Source of the DNA: a bacterium UBA2214
GTDB taxonomy: Bacteria; Zhuqueibacterota; Zhuqueibacteria; Residuimicrobiales; Residuimicrobiaceae
Direction: 5' to 3'
Length of the DNA: 31,341 bases
Assembly: GCA_002327255.1 (NCBI GenBank)
Contig: DCUM01000082.1
Location: 1-31,341, forward strand
A program made the translations under genes and the position numbers. The notes below the pieces were generated by a model. The model saw nothing but the letters and a program-made list of their open reading frames with translations. It ran no database searches and was not told the DNA's origin. Positions 1 through 6,826 of the stretch are shown here, piece after piece (the first letter of the stretch is position 1; the number at the start of each line of letters is the position of its first letter).

Positions 1-434
1 AGTTCGACAAGGTGGAAATGGTCAAATTCGTCAAGCCGGAGACCTCTTATGAAGAGCACGAAAAACTGACCGCCCAGGCGGAGGAGGTGCTGCAGCTGCT
101 GGAGCTGCCCTACCGGGTGGTGCTGCTGGCCACGGGGGATATGAGTTTTGCCGCCGCCAAATGCTATGATCTCGAAGTCTATGCCAGAGGCATGGAGAAA
201 TGGCTGGAGGTCTCTTCGTGCAGCAATTTTGAAGATTTCCAGGCGCGGCGGGCGAATATCCGCTTCCGGCCGTTCAAGGGCGCCAAACCGGAATATGTGC
301 ACACCCTCAATGGATCGGGCGTGGCGCTGCCGCGCACCGTGATCGCCATTCTGGAAAATTATCAGACCGACGAGGGCACCATTGTCGTGCCCAGGGTGTT
401 GCGCAAGTATATGGGCGTGGAAATCATCCGCTGA
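1..434 (+). CDS. serS: Seryl-tRNA synthetase, C-terminal part (5' end outside window)
   Basis: This is the C-terminal ~143 residues of the cytoplasmic class II enzyme that charges tRNA(Ser) with serine. The reading frame is already open at the left edge (bases 3-5 encode F of FDKVEMVKF), so the ATG at 12 is internal and not a start. Visible family signatures are YRVVLLATGDMSFAAAKCYD, the EVSSCSNFEDFQARR stretch of the active-site core, and the class II motif 3 region TLNGSGVALPRTVIAILENY containing the ATP-binding arginine. The protein ends YMGVEIIR with TGA at 432-434. N-terminal tRNA-binding coiled coil and motif 1 lie outside the window. A hairpin terminator follows 19 bp downstream, so serS probably ends its transcription unit here. 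Identification is firm; only the full length is unknown. Confidence 0.97.
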   Translation, partial: FDKVEMVKFVKPETSYEEHEKLTAQAEEVLQLLELPYRVVLLATGDMSFAAAKCYDLEVYARGMEKWLEVSSCSNFEDFQARRANIRFRPFKGAKPEYVHTLNGSGVALPRTVIAILENYQTDEGTIVVPRVLRKYMGVEIIR

Positions 435-452
435 GGGGTGCATGCGTCCGTC

Positions 453-494
453 AAGCGCGCGACGAGAGGTTGGTCTCTTGCCGCGCGCTTTTTA
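453..494 (+). terminator. Rho-independent terminator after serS
   Basis: A 9-bp perfect stem (AAGCGCGCG at 453-461 pairing with CGCGCGCTT at 482-490) is followed by TTTTTA (489-494). The 20-nt loop itself contains a small AGAG/CTCT stem. Position, 19 bp past the serS stop, and the T-run fit an intrinsic terminator for the plus-strand transcript. Confidence 0.85.
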
Positions 495-822
495 TTGTCG
501 CGGCGGGGCGCTGCGCTGAGTGCCAGGGCCCTCCACCCCGGAGCGGGTCTGTTGCTCCCGGGTATCATTTACGGCGAGCAGGTCAACGCTGAGGGCGCGC
601 GCCCTTGATGGCTGTCCTGGCGATGCCAGTCGCCCGGCAGGTCGTTGAACGTAACAGAAGGCATCATACGGTGACAGGGTCGTGCGGCCTGCCCGTACCG
701 GCGAGCGGCTGTGGATACCGCAGGTCGGGCTTTATCGTCCAGCGCCAACAGCAATCCCGCACGGGCCCACTCCGTGCCGGCGATCGGCTGTGGATGCCGC
801 AGGCCGGGAGAGGCGCGCTTGA
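495..822. other. Gene-free stretch between serS and the outer-membrane protein gene
   Basis: No convincing gene is seen in these ~330 bp. Open frames on both strands give low-complexity R/P/G/A-rich translations without any recognisable motif or ribosome site. The only structure noticed is the imperfect direct repeat at 698-808. The minus-strand gene ends at 823, so this stretch is its 3' flank. Confidence 0.6.
698..808. repeat. Imperfect 32-bp direct repeat, 79-bp offset
   Basis: Bases 698-729 and 777-808 match at 29 of 32 positions (core CGGCTGTGGAT, then ACCGCAGGTCGGG versus GCCGCAGGCCGGG). The two copies sit in the noncoding stretch beside the 3' end of the outer-membrane protein gene. 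The function is unknown; it could be a decayed dispersed repeat. Only two copies are visible. Confidence 0.6.
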
Positions 823-2007
823 TCACGGCGCCTGGTTCGGCTTCTCTTCAGGCGCCGGGGGTTGCAGCAGTTCGCGCACTCTTTTCAAGGCCTCTTCGAT
901 GCGCTGTCTTTCCGCCTGCATGCGCGCCAACTCTTTTTCCGCCTCCTCGGCTTTTTGCCGTTCCCGCGTCAACACATCGAGCACCCGTTCCTCTTTTTCC
1001 GCTCTGATCTGATCCTGCTGTTCCTTCTTGATGGGGTCGATGCGATCCTTGCTGAAGGGAGCGGGATAAATGGGCAGCTGCAGGGAAAAATTGATGCGCC
1101 AGTCGGGATGGTTGGGGAGACGATCCCAGGGGGTGGTGATGGCGGCGAGTCCATCGGGCCCATAGGTTGTCTCATCGTGATCGCCGCTGAGGCGCACATC
1201 CACCGCGGCGCGCAGCCGCAGGTGTGAAGGCAGGGTGAGGGATATGCCGGGCGAAAGATAGAGGCTGTTCTCGCGTGTATAGGCGGTGGCGGGCGGTTTT
1301 TGCAGAAAATGGCGGCCGGACAATTCGGCAAAGAACGCCCAGGAATTCAGGGTTTGTTGCGCGGCGATCCCATAGACCATTTCGATCGTATGGCGCCGCG
1401 CGGTGGCGCTGCTGCCCGGCACATTGGTGATTCTGGTGCCGCGGTCGTTGTGATGGTAAAAGCCGAGATTGCTGCTCAGCGTCAGCCCCAAACCCGGCGA
1501 ATCCGGCCGGGAGAGGTGGGAAGCCAGCATGGTCACACCGGCCCCCACCCGTCCACTTGAATAGGGCTCGAGCGGAACATTGTGGTGTTCCGCCACCGGG
1601 AGGCGCAGTTGCAGTTGTGCGCCGCTGCGCCAGGTGCCGGGCCGGTTCTGCCAGAGATGGGTCTGAAAGCCGAGGAAAAGATCATCCGGCAAATTATACC
1701 CCGGCCCCTTTTTGTGATTATCCTGATAGATGATTTGCAGGAGGTGCAGTTCGACGCTATGGCTCAAGCCATAATGGAGCGCAAGACCGCTCTGGATATC
1801 CCAATAGGTTTCTCCGGTCAGCAGCCCCGTCGAAAGTTCGGTGATTTCATCCTGGAAGAAAAATCGCATTTGGGCTTCGCCGATGAGATGGCCTTTTGCA
1901 ATGGTGAAAGCGGGACGGATGTGGCGTGTATCCGCCGGCCGGGGCGTCTGTGCGCTGAGAGAGAGCGTGCCCAAGAGGAGCAATGCCGGAATGGTTCGAT
2001 TTTTCAT
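823..2007 (-). CDS. Putative outer-membrane beta-barrel protein with C-terminal coiled coil
   Basis: Unrecognised 394-aa secreted protein. A signal peptide is clear (MKNRTIPALLLLGTLSLSAQ). Residues ~30-315 show alternating amphipathic strands rich in G, N and aromatic residues (for example YWDIQSGLALHYGLS and LRAAVDVRLSGDHDE), as in transporter-like or MetA-pathway-like outer-membrane barrels. From ~327 to ~382 the sequence becomes a highly charged E/K/R/Q helix with heptad character (EERVLDVLTRERQKAEEAEK), ending in a P/E-rich tail. A barrel followed by a long coiled coil is unusual; the coil could reach into the periplasm. The gene lies 82 bp downstream of the sigma-54 activator gene on the same strand and may be cotranscribed with it. 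ATG at 2007 is preceded by a weak purine-rich site (GGCAGGG). The barrel assignment is inferred from composition, not from a recognised family. Confidence 0.75.
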   Translation of the reverse strand: MKNRTIPALLLLGTLSLSAQTPRPADTRHIRPAFTIAKGHLIGEAQMRFFFQDEITELSTGLLTGETYWDIQSGLALHYGLSHSVELHLLQIIYQDNHKKGPGYNLPDDLFLGFQTHLWQNRPGTWRSGAQLQLRLPVAEHHNVPLEPYSSGRVGAGVTMLASHLSRPDSPGLGLTLSSNLGFYHHNDRGTRITNVPGSSATARRHTIEMVYGIAAQQTLNSWAFFAELSGRHFLQKPPATAYTRENSLYLSPGISLTLPSHLRLRAAVDVRLSGDHDETTYGPDGLAAITTPWDRLPNHPDWRINFSLQLPIYPAPFSKDRIDPIKKEQQDQIRAEKEERVLDVLTRERQKAEEAEKELARMQAERQRIEEALKRVRELLQPPAPEEKPNQAP

Positions 2008-2089
2008 GGTGCCCTGCCTGATAATGATGGGGAATGGTCACGACAGTGATAAACGTCCGCAAGCGCTGGTTGGTTCCTCGTCCTATGGA

Positions 2090-3643
2090 TTATTTTTGGT
2101 AGCGTATCACATCGATCTGATACTTGGTGATCTTGTAGCCGATAATGCGTTCGGTGCTGCCGAGGAGCCTGGCCGCCCTGGCCTGGTTGCCGCGGGTTGA
2201 TTTGAGTGCATCCTGAATCAGTTCTTTCTCGTATTTGGCGACCGCTTCGGTCAGCGACCAGCGCGGCAGGGTGTTGCTGCTTTCGGCGGTCTGCAGCGTC
2301 GGCGGCAAATGGTAGCTGTGAATCACCTGATCCTCGCATACGACCACCGCGCGCTCGATGCAGTTCTCCAGCTCGCGGACGTTGCCGGGCCAATGGTAGC
2401 GCATCAGCATGTCGATGGCGGGGGTCGAGATGCGCTGAATCGATTTGCCCTGCCGGCGGCCGTATTTCAGCATAAAGTGGTCGGCGAGCAGGAGAATGTC
2501 GCTTTTGCGCTCCCGCAGCGGCGGCAGAAAGATCGAAAAGACATTGAGCCGGTAATAGAGGTCTTCGCGGAACGTGCCGCGCGCCATGCGTCCCTCGAGA
2601 TCGGCATTGGTGGCGGCGATGATGCGGACGTCGACTTTGATGGTCTCCAGCCCGCCGACGCGCTCGAATTCGTGTTCCTGCAGCACGCGCAGGAGCTTGA
2701 CCTGCGTCATCGGACTGAGCTCGCCGATTTCATCGAGAAAGATGGTGCCGCCGTCGGCCAATTCGAAGCGTCCCTTCTTGCGCGTCAGAGCGCCCGTGAA
2801 CGCCCCTTTCTCATAGCCAAAGAATTCCGACTCGATGAGGTTTTCCGGGATGGCGGCGCAGTTGACGCGCACAAAGGGGGATTCACCCCGCGGAGAGTTG
2901 TAATGAATCGCCTGGGCGATCAGTTCCTTGCCCGTGCCCGATTCGCCGCGCAGTAAAACCGTCGTTTGCGTCCCCGCCACCTGCGCGACGCGTTCATAGA
3001 CTTCGCGCATCTCGTTGCTGTTGCCGATGATATTCTGGAAGCGGTGCTCCTGCTTCAATTGTTGCCGCAGGATGACATTTTCGGTGAGCAGTTTTTTTTG
3101 TTCGAGCTGGGCGAGCTGGCGGATGTGGATGTGCTGCACCAGGGCCGAAGCGACCAGGGTGAGAAAATGCAGGCTGTTGTTATAGTCGCGCTTGGGCGTA
3201 TACAAGAGGTTCACATAGAGCACACCGAGGAGCTGATAGTCCAGCGCGATGGGAACACCGAGGAAGGTCTGTTCCTCGGGCGCGGGGGAATGGTAGAGGT
3301 GCGGATGGTCCTGCAGCGACGGTTCCTTGCTGATTTTCGGAATCACGATGGATTTGCGGGTTTCGGCGATGCGTCCGATGAGACCCTGGTTGAAGCGCAA
3401 GATTTGCTGGTCGGCGGGGATGTCCAGTCCCACCGAGGTCGCCAGATGCAGGGCGCTCTTTTCCTGCTCGGCGCGATAGATGGCGCCGGAGCGGATAGGG
3501 AGAGAGGTGTGGAGGATTTGCAGGATGATGTGAAAGGCCTCTTCTTCCTGGAGGCTGCGGCTCAGCGCCTGGTGAATATCGACGAGGATGGAGAGCTTGC
3601 TGTGCGCAATATCGCGGCTGTTTGGGGAGGCGGAGAGTGTCAT
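2090..3643 (-). CDS. NifA-like sigma-54-dependent transcriptional activator (GAF-AAA+-Fis)
   Basis: A 517-aa bacterial enhancer-binding protein that remodels sigma-54 RNA polymerase using ATP. Domain order: GAF sensor (~20-175), linker coiled coil (~176-200), AAA+ domain (~203-440), Fis-type DNA-binding helix-turn-helix (~465-515). The key motifs are intact: Walker A GESGTGKE (233-240), sigma-54 contact loop GAFTGA (280-285), Walker B IFLDEIGE (301-308), ATN sensor (344-346), and HWPGNVREL (417-425). The HTH contains ARLLGSTERIIGYKI, close to NifA/NtrC-type C-termini. No receiver domain is present, so control is presumably through the GAF ligand or partner proteins as in NifA. It is divergent from a type III glutamine synthetase whose upstream region carries a sigma-54 site, which suggests a nitrogen role. 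No Shine-Dalgarno is visible before the ATG, and an in-frame TAA six bases upstream of it excludes an N-terminal extension. Assignment as an activator is sure; the target is inferred. Confidence 0.93.
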   Translation of the reverse strand: MTLSASPNSRDIAHSKLSILVDIHQALSRSLQEEEAFHIILQILHTSLPIRSGAIYRAEQEKSALHLATSVGLDIPADQQILRFNQGLIGRIAETRKSIVIPKISKEPSLQDHPHLYHSPAPEEQTFLGVPIALDYQLLGVLYVNLLYTPKRDYNNSLHFLTLVASALVQHIHIRQLAQLEQKKLLTENVILRQQLKQEHRFQNIIGNSNEMREVYERVAQVAGTQTTVLLRGESGTGKELIAQAIHYNSPRGESPFVRVNCAAIPENLIESEFFGYEKGAFTGALTRKKGRFELADGGTIFLDEIGELSPMTQVKLLRVLQEHEFERVGGLETIKVDVRIIAATNADLEGRMARGTFREDLYYRLNVFSIFLPPLRERKSDILLLADHFMLKYGRRQGKSIQRISTPAIDMLMRYHWPGNVRELENCIERAVVVCEDQVIHSYHLPPTLQTAESSNTLPRWSLTEAVAKYEKELIQDALKSTRGNQARAARLLGSTERIIGYKITKYQIDVIRYQK

Positions 3644-3653
3644 GTTATTTTAC

Positions 3654-3693
3654 TACAAAAATGAAGTGAATTAATTATTAGTCACAAAATTGT
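3654..3693 (-). promoter_or_regulatory. Candidate promoter P1 / operator-like box of the sigma-54 activator gene
   Basis: Read on the minus strand, TTTTG is followed after exactly 21 nt by CATTTTTGTA. The second box resembles the Bacteroidota-type -7 element (TAnnTTTG) and the first its -33 TTTG, though the spacer is at the long end. The box ends about 10 bp before the ATG, so the leader would be very short, consistent with the missing Shine-Dalgarno. The same bases include the palindrome ACAAAATTGT (3684-3693), so a repressor site is an alternative reading. Confidence 0.4.
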
Positions 3694-3788
3694 AACTCCA
3701 AACCGGCCAGAGTGCGCCGGTGGGGTAAGATGCCGGGCTGTGCAATACGGCCTGCGCGCCTTGGCGGCGATTTTGAAAGCGCAGATGA

Positions 3789-3829
3789 TACAAAAATGTT
3801 GACTATTATTATTACGCTACAAAAATGTA
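3789..3829 (-). promoter_or_regulatory. Candidate promoter P2 / operator-like box, same geometry as P1
   Basis: On the minus strand TTTTTG-N21-CATTTTTGTA repeats the P1 arrangement ~135 bp further upstream. The upstream box is also a dyad, TACA-AAAA-TGTA (3818-3829). Both 21-nt spacers are AT-rich and contain TAATAAT. Either tandem promoters or paired operator sites fit. The rest of the 3644-4242 intergenic region holds short hairpins (TGCTTC/GAAGCA at 3914-3930; AGGCA/TGCCT at 4115-4129), the dyad TACAA-N4-TTGTA (3952-3965), and no convincing gene. Confidence 0.35.
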
Positions 3830-4020
3830 ATAAATATATATCAAAAAGTCCAGCGAAATTTCAGTCCGGTCACTATCCGGTAGGGTGAACAAGCCTGGAG
3901 GATGCCACCCGAATGCTTCCGATAGAAGCAAGTAAAATAATAACAATACAATACAAACAATTGTACATCGGCGCCCCTTTTTGCCATCCGGCGTAACCGG
4001 AAAGGGACTCTTGGTCTGAC

Positions 4021-4038
4021 ACAATGATTATTCATTGT
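4021..4038. promoter_or_regulatory. Perfect 18-bp palindrome, candidate upstream activator site
   Basis: ACAATGA-TTAT-TCATTGT has perfect 7-bp arms around a 4-bp centre. Its centre lies ~155 bp upstream of the start site predicted from the -24/-12 element, in the usual range for enhancer-binding proteins. It does not match the classical NifA consensus TGT-N10-ACA, so the binding protein is inferred from position only. Confidence 0.45.
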
Positions 4039-4157
4039 TTGGGATGAATTTGTCTCGAAGAAAAATTATATTTGCCAGCCAGACAAGCGCCAGGTTGTTT
4101 AATGACAGCAAGATAGGCACGAAATGCCTCCGCGTTCCTGCACGATTCCGGCGTTTC

Positions 4158-4173
4158 TGGCATTCTATTTGCC
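4158..4173 (+). promoter_or_regulatory. Sigma-54 (-24/-12) promoter of glutamine synthetase gene
   Basis: TGGCATT-CTAT-TTGCC carries the invariant GG (4159-4160) and GC (4171-4172) at the canonical spacing and matches TGGCAC-N5-TTGC in all but one base. The predicted start is near 4184, giving a ~60-nt leader to the ATG at 4243 with AAAGG upstream of it. A sigma-54 activator gene is encoded divergently. Confidence 0.65.
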
Positions 4174-4242
4174 AATGAAAGAAAAACCGCCTGCAAAACC
4201 GGCCATACGGAATGAAATGTCCTGAAAGAAAGGTAAGCGACC

Positions 4243-6438
4243 ATGCCACACGCGACGACGCGCCAGCGCATCATGCTGGAATTGGCTCAGAACCGCAAGA
4301 GTGAAAACGGCACCCCGCAGTCAATTCCCAGTTATTTCAGTTGTAATTGTTTCAACGACCGCGTCATGCGGGAAAGGCTTCCCAAGGAGGTCTATAAAAA
4401 GCTTCGCGCCACCATTCAGCGCGGGGAAAAGCTCGACATGAGCATCGCCGATACGGTCGCCCACGCCATGAAGGAGTGGGCCCTCAGCAAGGGCGTCAGT
4501 CACTTCTGTCACTGGTTCCAGCCGCAAACGGGACTGACCGCCGAGAAACACGACGCCTTCATCGAGGTCGATGAGGAAGGCGCGGTCATCGAACGCTTTC
4601 GCGGCGAGCAATTGGTGCAAGGGGAGCCCGATGCCAGTTCCTTTCCCAGCGGCGGCATGCGTTCCACCTTCGAAGCGCGCGGCTACACCATGTGGGATCC
4701 CTCGAGCCCGGCTTTCATCATCGAAGGCCCGCGTACGAATATCCTCTGTATCCCCTCGGTCTTTATCAGCTATACGGGCGAGGCACTGGACAAGAAAACC
4801 CCCCTGCTGCGCTCCATGGAGTCGCTATCCCAGGCGGCGCTGCGGGTACTGCGCATTTTTGGCAATAGCGTCGCCACCCGCGTCATCACCACGGCGGGCA
4901 CGGAGCAGGAGTACTTTCTCATCGACAAGGCCTTTTTCAATCTGCGCCCCGATTTGCGCAGCACCGGGCGCACGCTGCTCGGCGCCATGCCGCCCAAGGG
5001 TCAGCAGATGGAGGATCACTATTTCGGCTCCATCAAGGAGCGCGTGCTCGCTTTCATGCAGGACACCGAGATCGAGCTTTATAAACTGGGCGTCCCCGTC
5101 AAGACGCGCCATAATGAAGTGGCGCCGAATCAGTTCGAGATGGCGCCGATTTTCGCCGACGCCAATGTCGCCACCGATCGCAACCATCTCACCATGGAGG
5201 TGATGAAAAAAGTCGCCGACCGCCATGGCCTGGCTTTGCTGCTGCATGAAAAACCCTTTGCGGGCGTCAACGGCAGCGGCAAACACAACAACTGGTCCCT
5301 GTCCGACAGCGAGGGCAACAATCTGCTCGAGCCCGGCAAGACACCGGAGGAGAATCTGCAATTTCTCGTTTTTCTGGCGGCGGTGCTGCGGGCGGTCTAT
5401 TATTACGGCGACCTGCTGCGGGCTTCTATCGCCTCGGCCAACAACGATCACCGTCTCGGCGCCAATGAAGCGCCGCCCGCCATCATGTCGGTCTTTCTCG
5501 GCACGCAACTCTCCGCCATCCTCGATGCGATCAAATCGGGCCGCGCCGCCAAAATCACCGAGGAATACATCATCGATCTCGGCGTCAGCAAGCTGCCCGC
5601 CATTCTGCGTGATTATACGGATCGCAACCGCACCTCGCCATTCGCCTTCACCGGCAACAAGTTCGAATTCCGCGCCATTGGCTCTTCCGCTTCGGTCTCA
5701 CTGCCCAATGTCATTCTCAATGCAGCCGTGGCCGATTCCCTGGAGATTATCGTTGCTGAAATTGAAAAGGAGTTGGGCAAACAGGGTGATTTCAATACCG
5801 TGGTGATGCAGGTGGTGCGCAAGCACATCCGCGAAAGCGAGTCCATTCGCTTTGATGGCAACAACTACAGCATAGAATGGGAGCAGGAGGCTGCGCGGCG
5901 CAATCTCCCCAACATCAAGAATACCGCCTATGCGCTCGATGCGCTGGTGGCGCCCAAAAACGTCGAGATGCTGACGCGGCAGCGCGTCTTCACCATCGGC
6001 GAGATCGAATCCCGCTATCACACCAAACTCGAGCAGTATATCAAGACGCTGGAAATCGAAGCCGATACGCTGCTGCACATGATCAATCTCATGGTGATCC
6101 CGGCCGCGATCGCTTATCAAGCCCAGCTGGTGGGGGCGATTCGCGGATTGCGGGACCTCGCCGAACTGGCCGGGGAGGTTTCCTGCAGCGGTGAAGTGGC
6201 GCTGTTAAAGCAGGTCACCAACGCCATCGAGGTCCTCCGCAGCAAAGGGGAGGAATTGATACGCGCCCTGGACAAAGTCGATGGCATCGACGACGCTTCC
6301 AGGAAGGCCAAATTCATCGCCGATCATATCGTGCCGCTGATGTCCGGGCTGCGCAAACCCGCCGATGAACTGGAGCACATTGTCGCCGATGATCTCTGGC
6401 CATTGCCGCGCTATTCCGAAATGCTCTTCATGATATGA
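4243..6438 (+). CDS. glnA: Glutamine synthetase type III
   Basis: A 731-aa cytoplasmic enzyme that makes glutamine from glutamate, ammonia and ATP. The length and N-terminal region (SYFSCNCFNDRVMRERLPKE at 30-49, HFCHWFQPQTG at 87-97) are those of the GSIII family, which is ~700-730 aa versus ~450-470 for GSI. Catalytic-fold motifs are present: TAGTEQEYFLID (217-228) with the metal-binding acidic residues, RHNEVAPNQFEMAPIF (289-304), and the nucleotide loop GVNGSGKHNNWS (341-352). The C-terminal third is helical (TLEIEADTLLHMINLMVIPA) as in GSIII. The ATG at 4243 has AAAGG ten bases upstream. The gene stands alone: the activator gene is divergent and an inverted-repeat structure follows. The upstream sigma-54 site suggests nitrogen control. 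No odd residues were noticed. Confidence 0.97.
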   Translation: MPHATTRQRIMLELAQNRKSENGTPQSIPSYFSCNCFNDRVMRERLPKEVYKKLRATIQRGEKLDMSIADTVAHAMKEWALSKGVSHFCHWFQPQTGLTAEKHDAFIEVDEEGAVIERFRGEQLVQGEPDASSFPSGGMRSTFEARGYTMWDPSSPAFIIEGPRTNILCIPSVFISYTGEALDKKTPLLRSMESLSQAALRVLRIFGNSVATRVITTAGTEQEYFLIDKAFFNLRPDLRSTGRTLLGAMPPKGQQMEDHYFGSIKERVLAFMQDTEIELYKLGVPVKTRHNEVAPNQFEMAPIFADANVATDRNHLTMEVMKKVADRHGLALLLHEKPFAGVNGSGKHNNWSLSDSEGNNLLEPGKTPEENLQFLVFLAAVLRAVYYYGDLLRASIASANNDHRLGANEAPPAIMSVFLGTQLSAILDAIKSGRAAKITEEYIIDLGVSKLPAILRDYTDRNRTSPFAFTGNKFEFRAIGSSASVSLPNVILNAAVADSLEIIVAEIEKELGKQGDFNTVVMQVVRKHIRESESIRFDGNNYSIEWEQEAARRNLPNIKNTAYALDALVAPKNVEMLTRQRVFTIGEIESRYHTKLEQYIKTLEIEADTLLHMINLMVIPAAIAYQAQLVGAIRGLRDLAELAGEVSCSGEVALLKQVTNAIEVLRSKGEELIRALDKVDGIDDASRKAKFIADHIVPLMSGLRKPADELEHIVADDLWPLPRYSEMLFMI

Positions 6439-6460
6439 GGAAGGAGTGCGCGTCGCCGCA

Positions 6461-6564
6461 CGCCCTGCAGATGCCGTGCGGTCCCGCGGTTTGGGGAAAT
6501 CCCGTCAGGTGCCTGTTACGGGAGATGGATGGACATCTGCAGGGCGGGGGGGTACACATCCATC
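6461..6564 (+). other. Inverted-repeat complex downstream of glutamine synthetase gene
   Basis: A perfect 13-bp inverted repeat, CGCCCTGCAGATG (6461-6473) and CATCTGCAGGGCG (6534-6546), encloses a second hairpin CCCGT-CAGG-TG-CCTG-TT-ACGGG (6501-6522). A third possible stem, GATGGATG (6524-6531) with CATCCATC (6557-6564), crosses the outer stem, so the two can only form together as a knot or in alternation. No T-run follows. It may act as a transcript end or stability element; an unannotated structured RNA is possible. The remainder of the 6439-6826 gap shows only the palindrome GTCCATGGAC (6596-6605). Confidence 0.5.
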
Positions 6565-6826
6565 ATGAGAACATCGGCAATTTGCGCCTGGTTGTGTCCA
6601 TGGACTCTTTCGTAAGGGCTCCTCTTTGAAATTTAGTCCCCATCAGACTTTTGGTCAAGTACTCTTTGGCTTGATGGATTCATAGACCGTCGCGTGCGCA
6701 AGTTCGCCGGGAAGTATCTATTGGCATTATGGAATGATTCCTGACGGGTTTTATTATCGTCTCGGCACCCTCGCGACCAACAATTCGATTGCGATGCACA
6801 TAAAACCATCCCTGGAGAAAAACTAT

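Noticed and set aside
3841..4020. Possible riboswitch in the intergenic region upstream of the activator or synthetase
   Set aside because: Short hairpins exist but no conserved core of a known riboswitch class could be matched.
3812..4035. Two overlapping minus-strand open frames (64 and 70 aa) in the activator-synthetase intergenic region, one with a hydrophobic stretch
   Set aside because: No ribosome site and no family resemblance; the stretch is AT-rich, overlaps the promoter-like motifs, and is better explained as regulatory DNA.
4571..5806. Long alternative frames inside the glutamine synthetase gene on both strands
   Set aside because: Arginine-, proline- and serine-rich translations typical of shadow frames in GC-rich codons; the main frame is a complete GSIII.
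6734..6826. N-terminal extension of the GH5-like protein to the ATG at 6734
   Set aside because: No ribosome site at 6734 or 6794, whereas GGAG precedes the ATG at 6827, and the extension does not look like a signal peptide or GH-A sequence.
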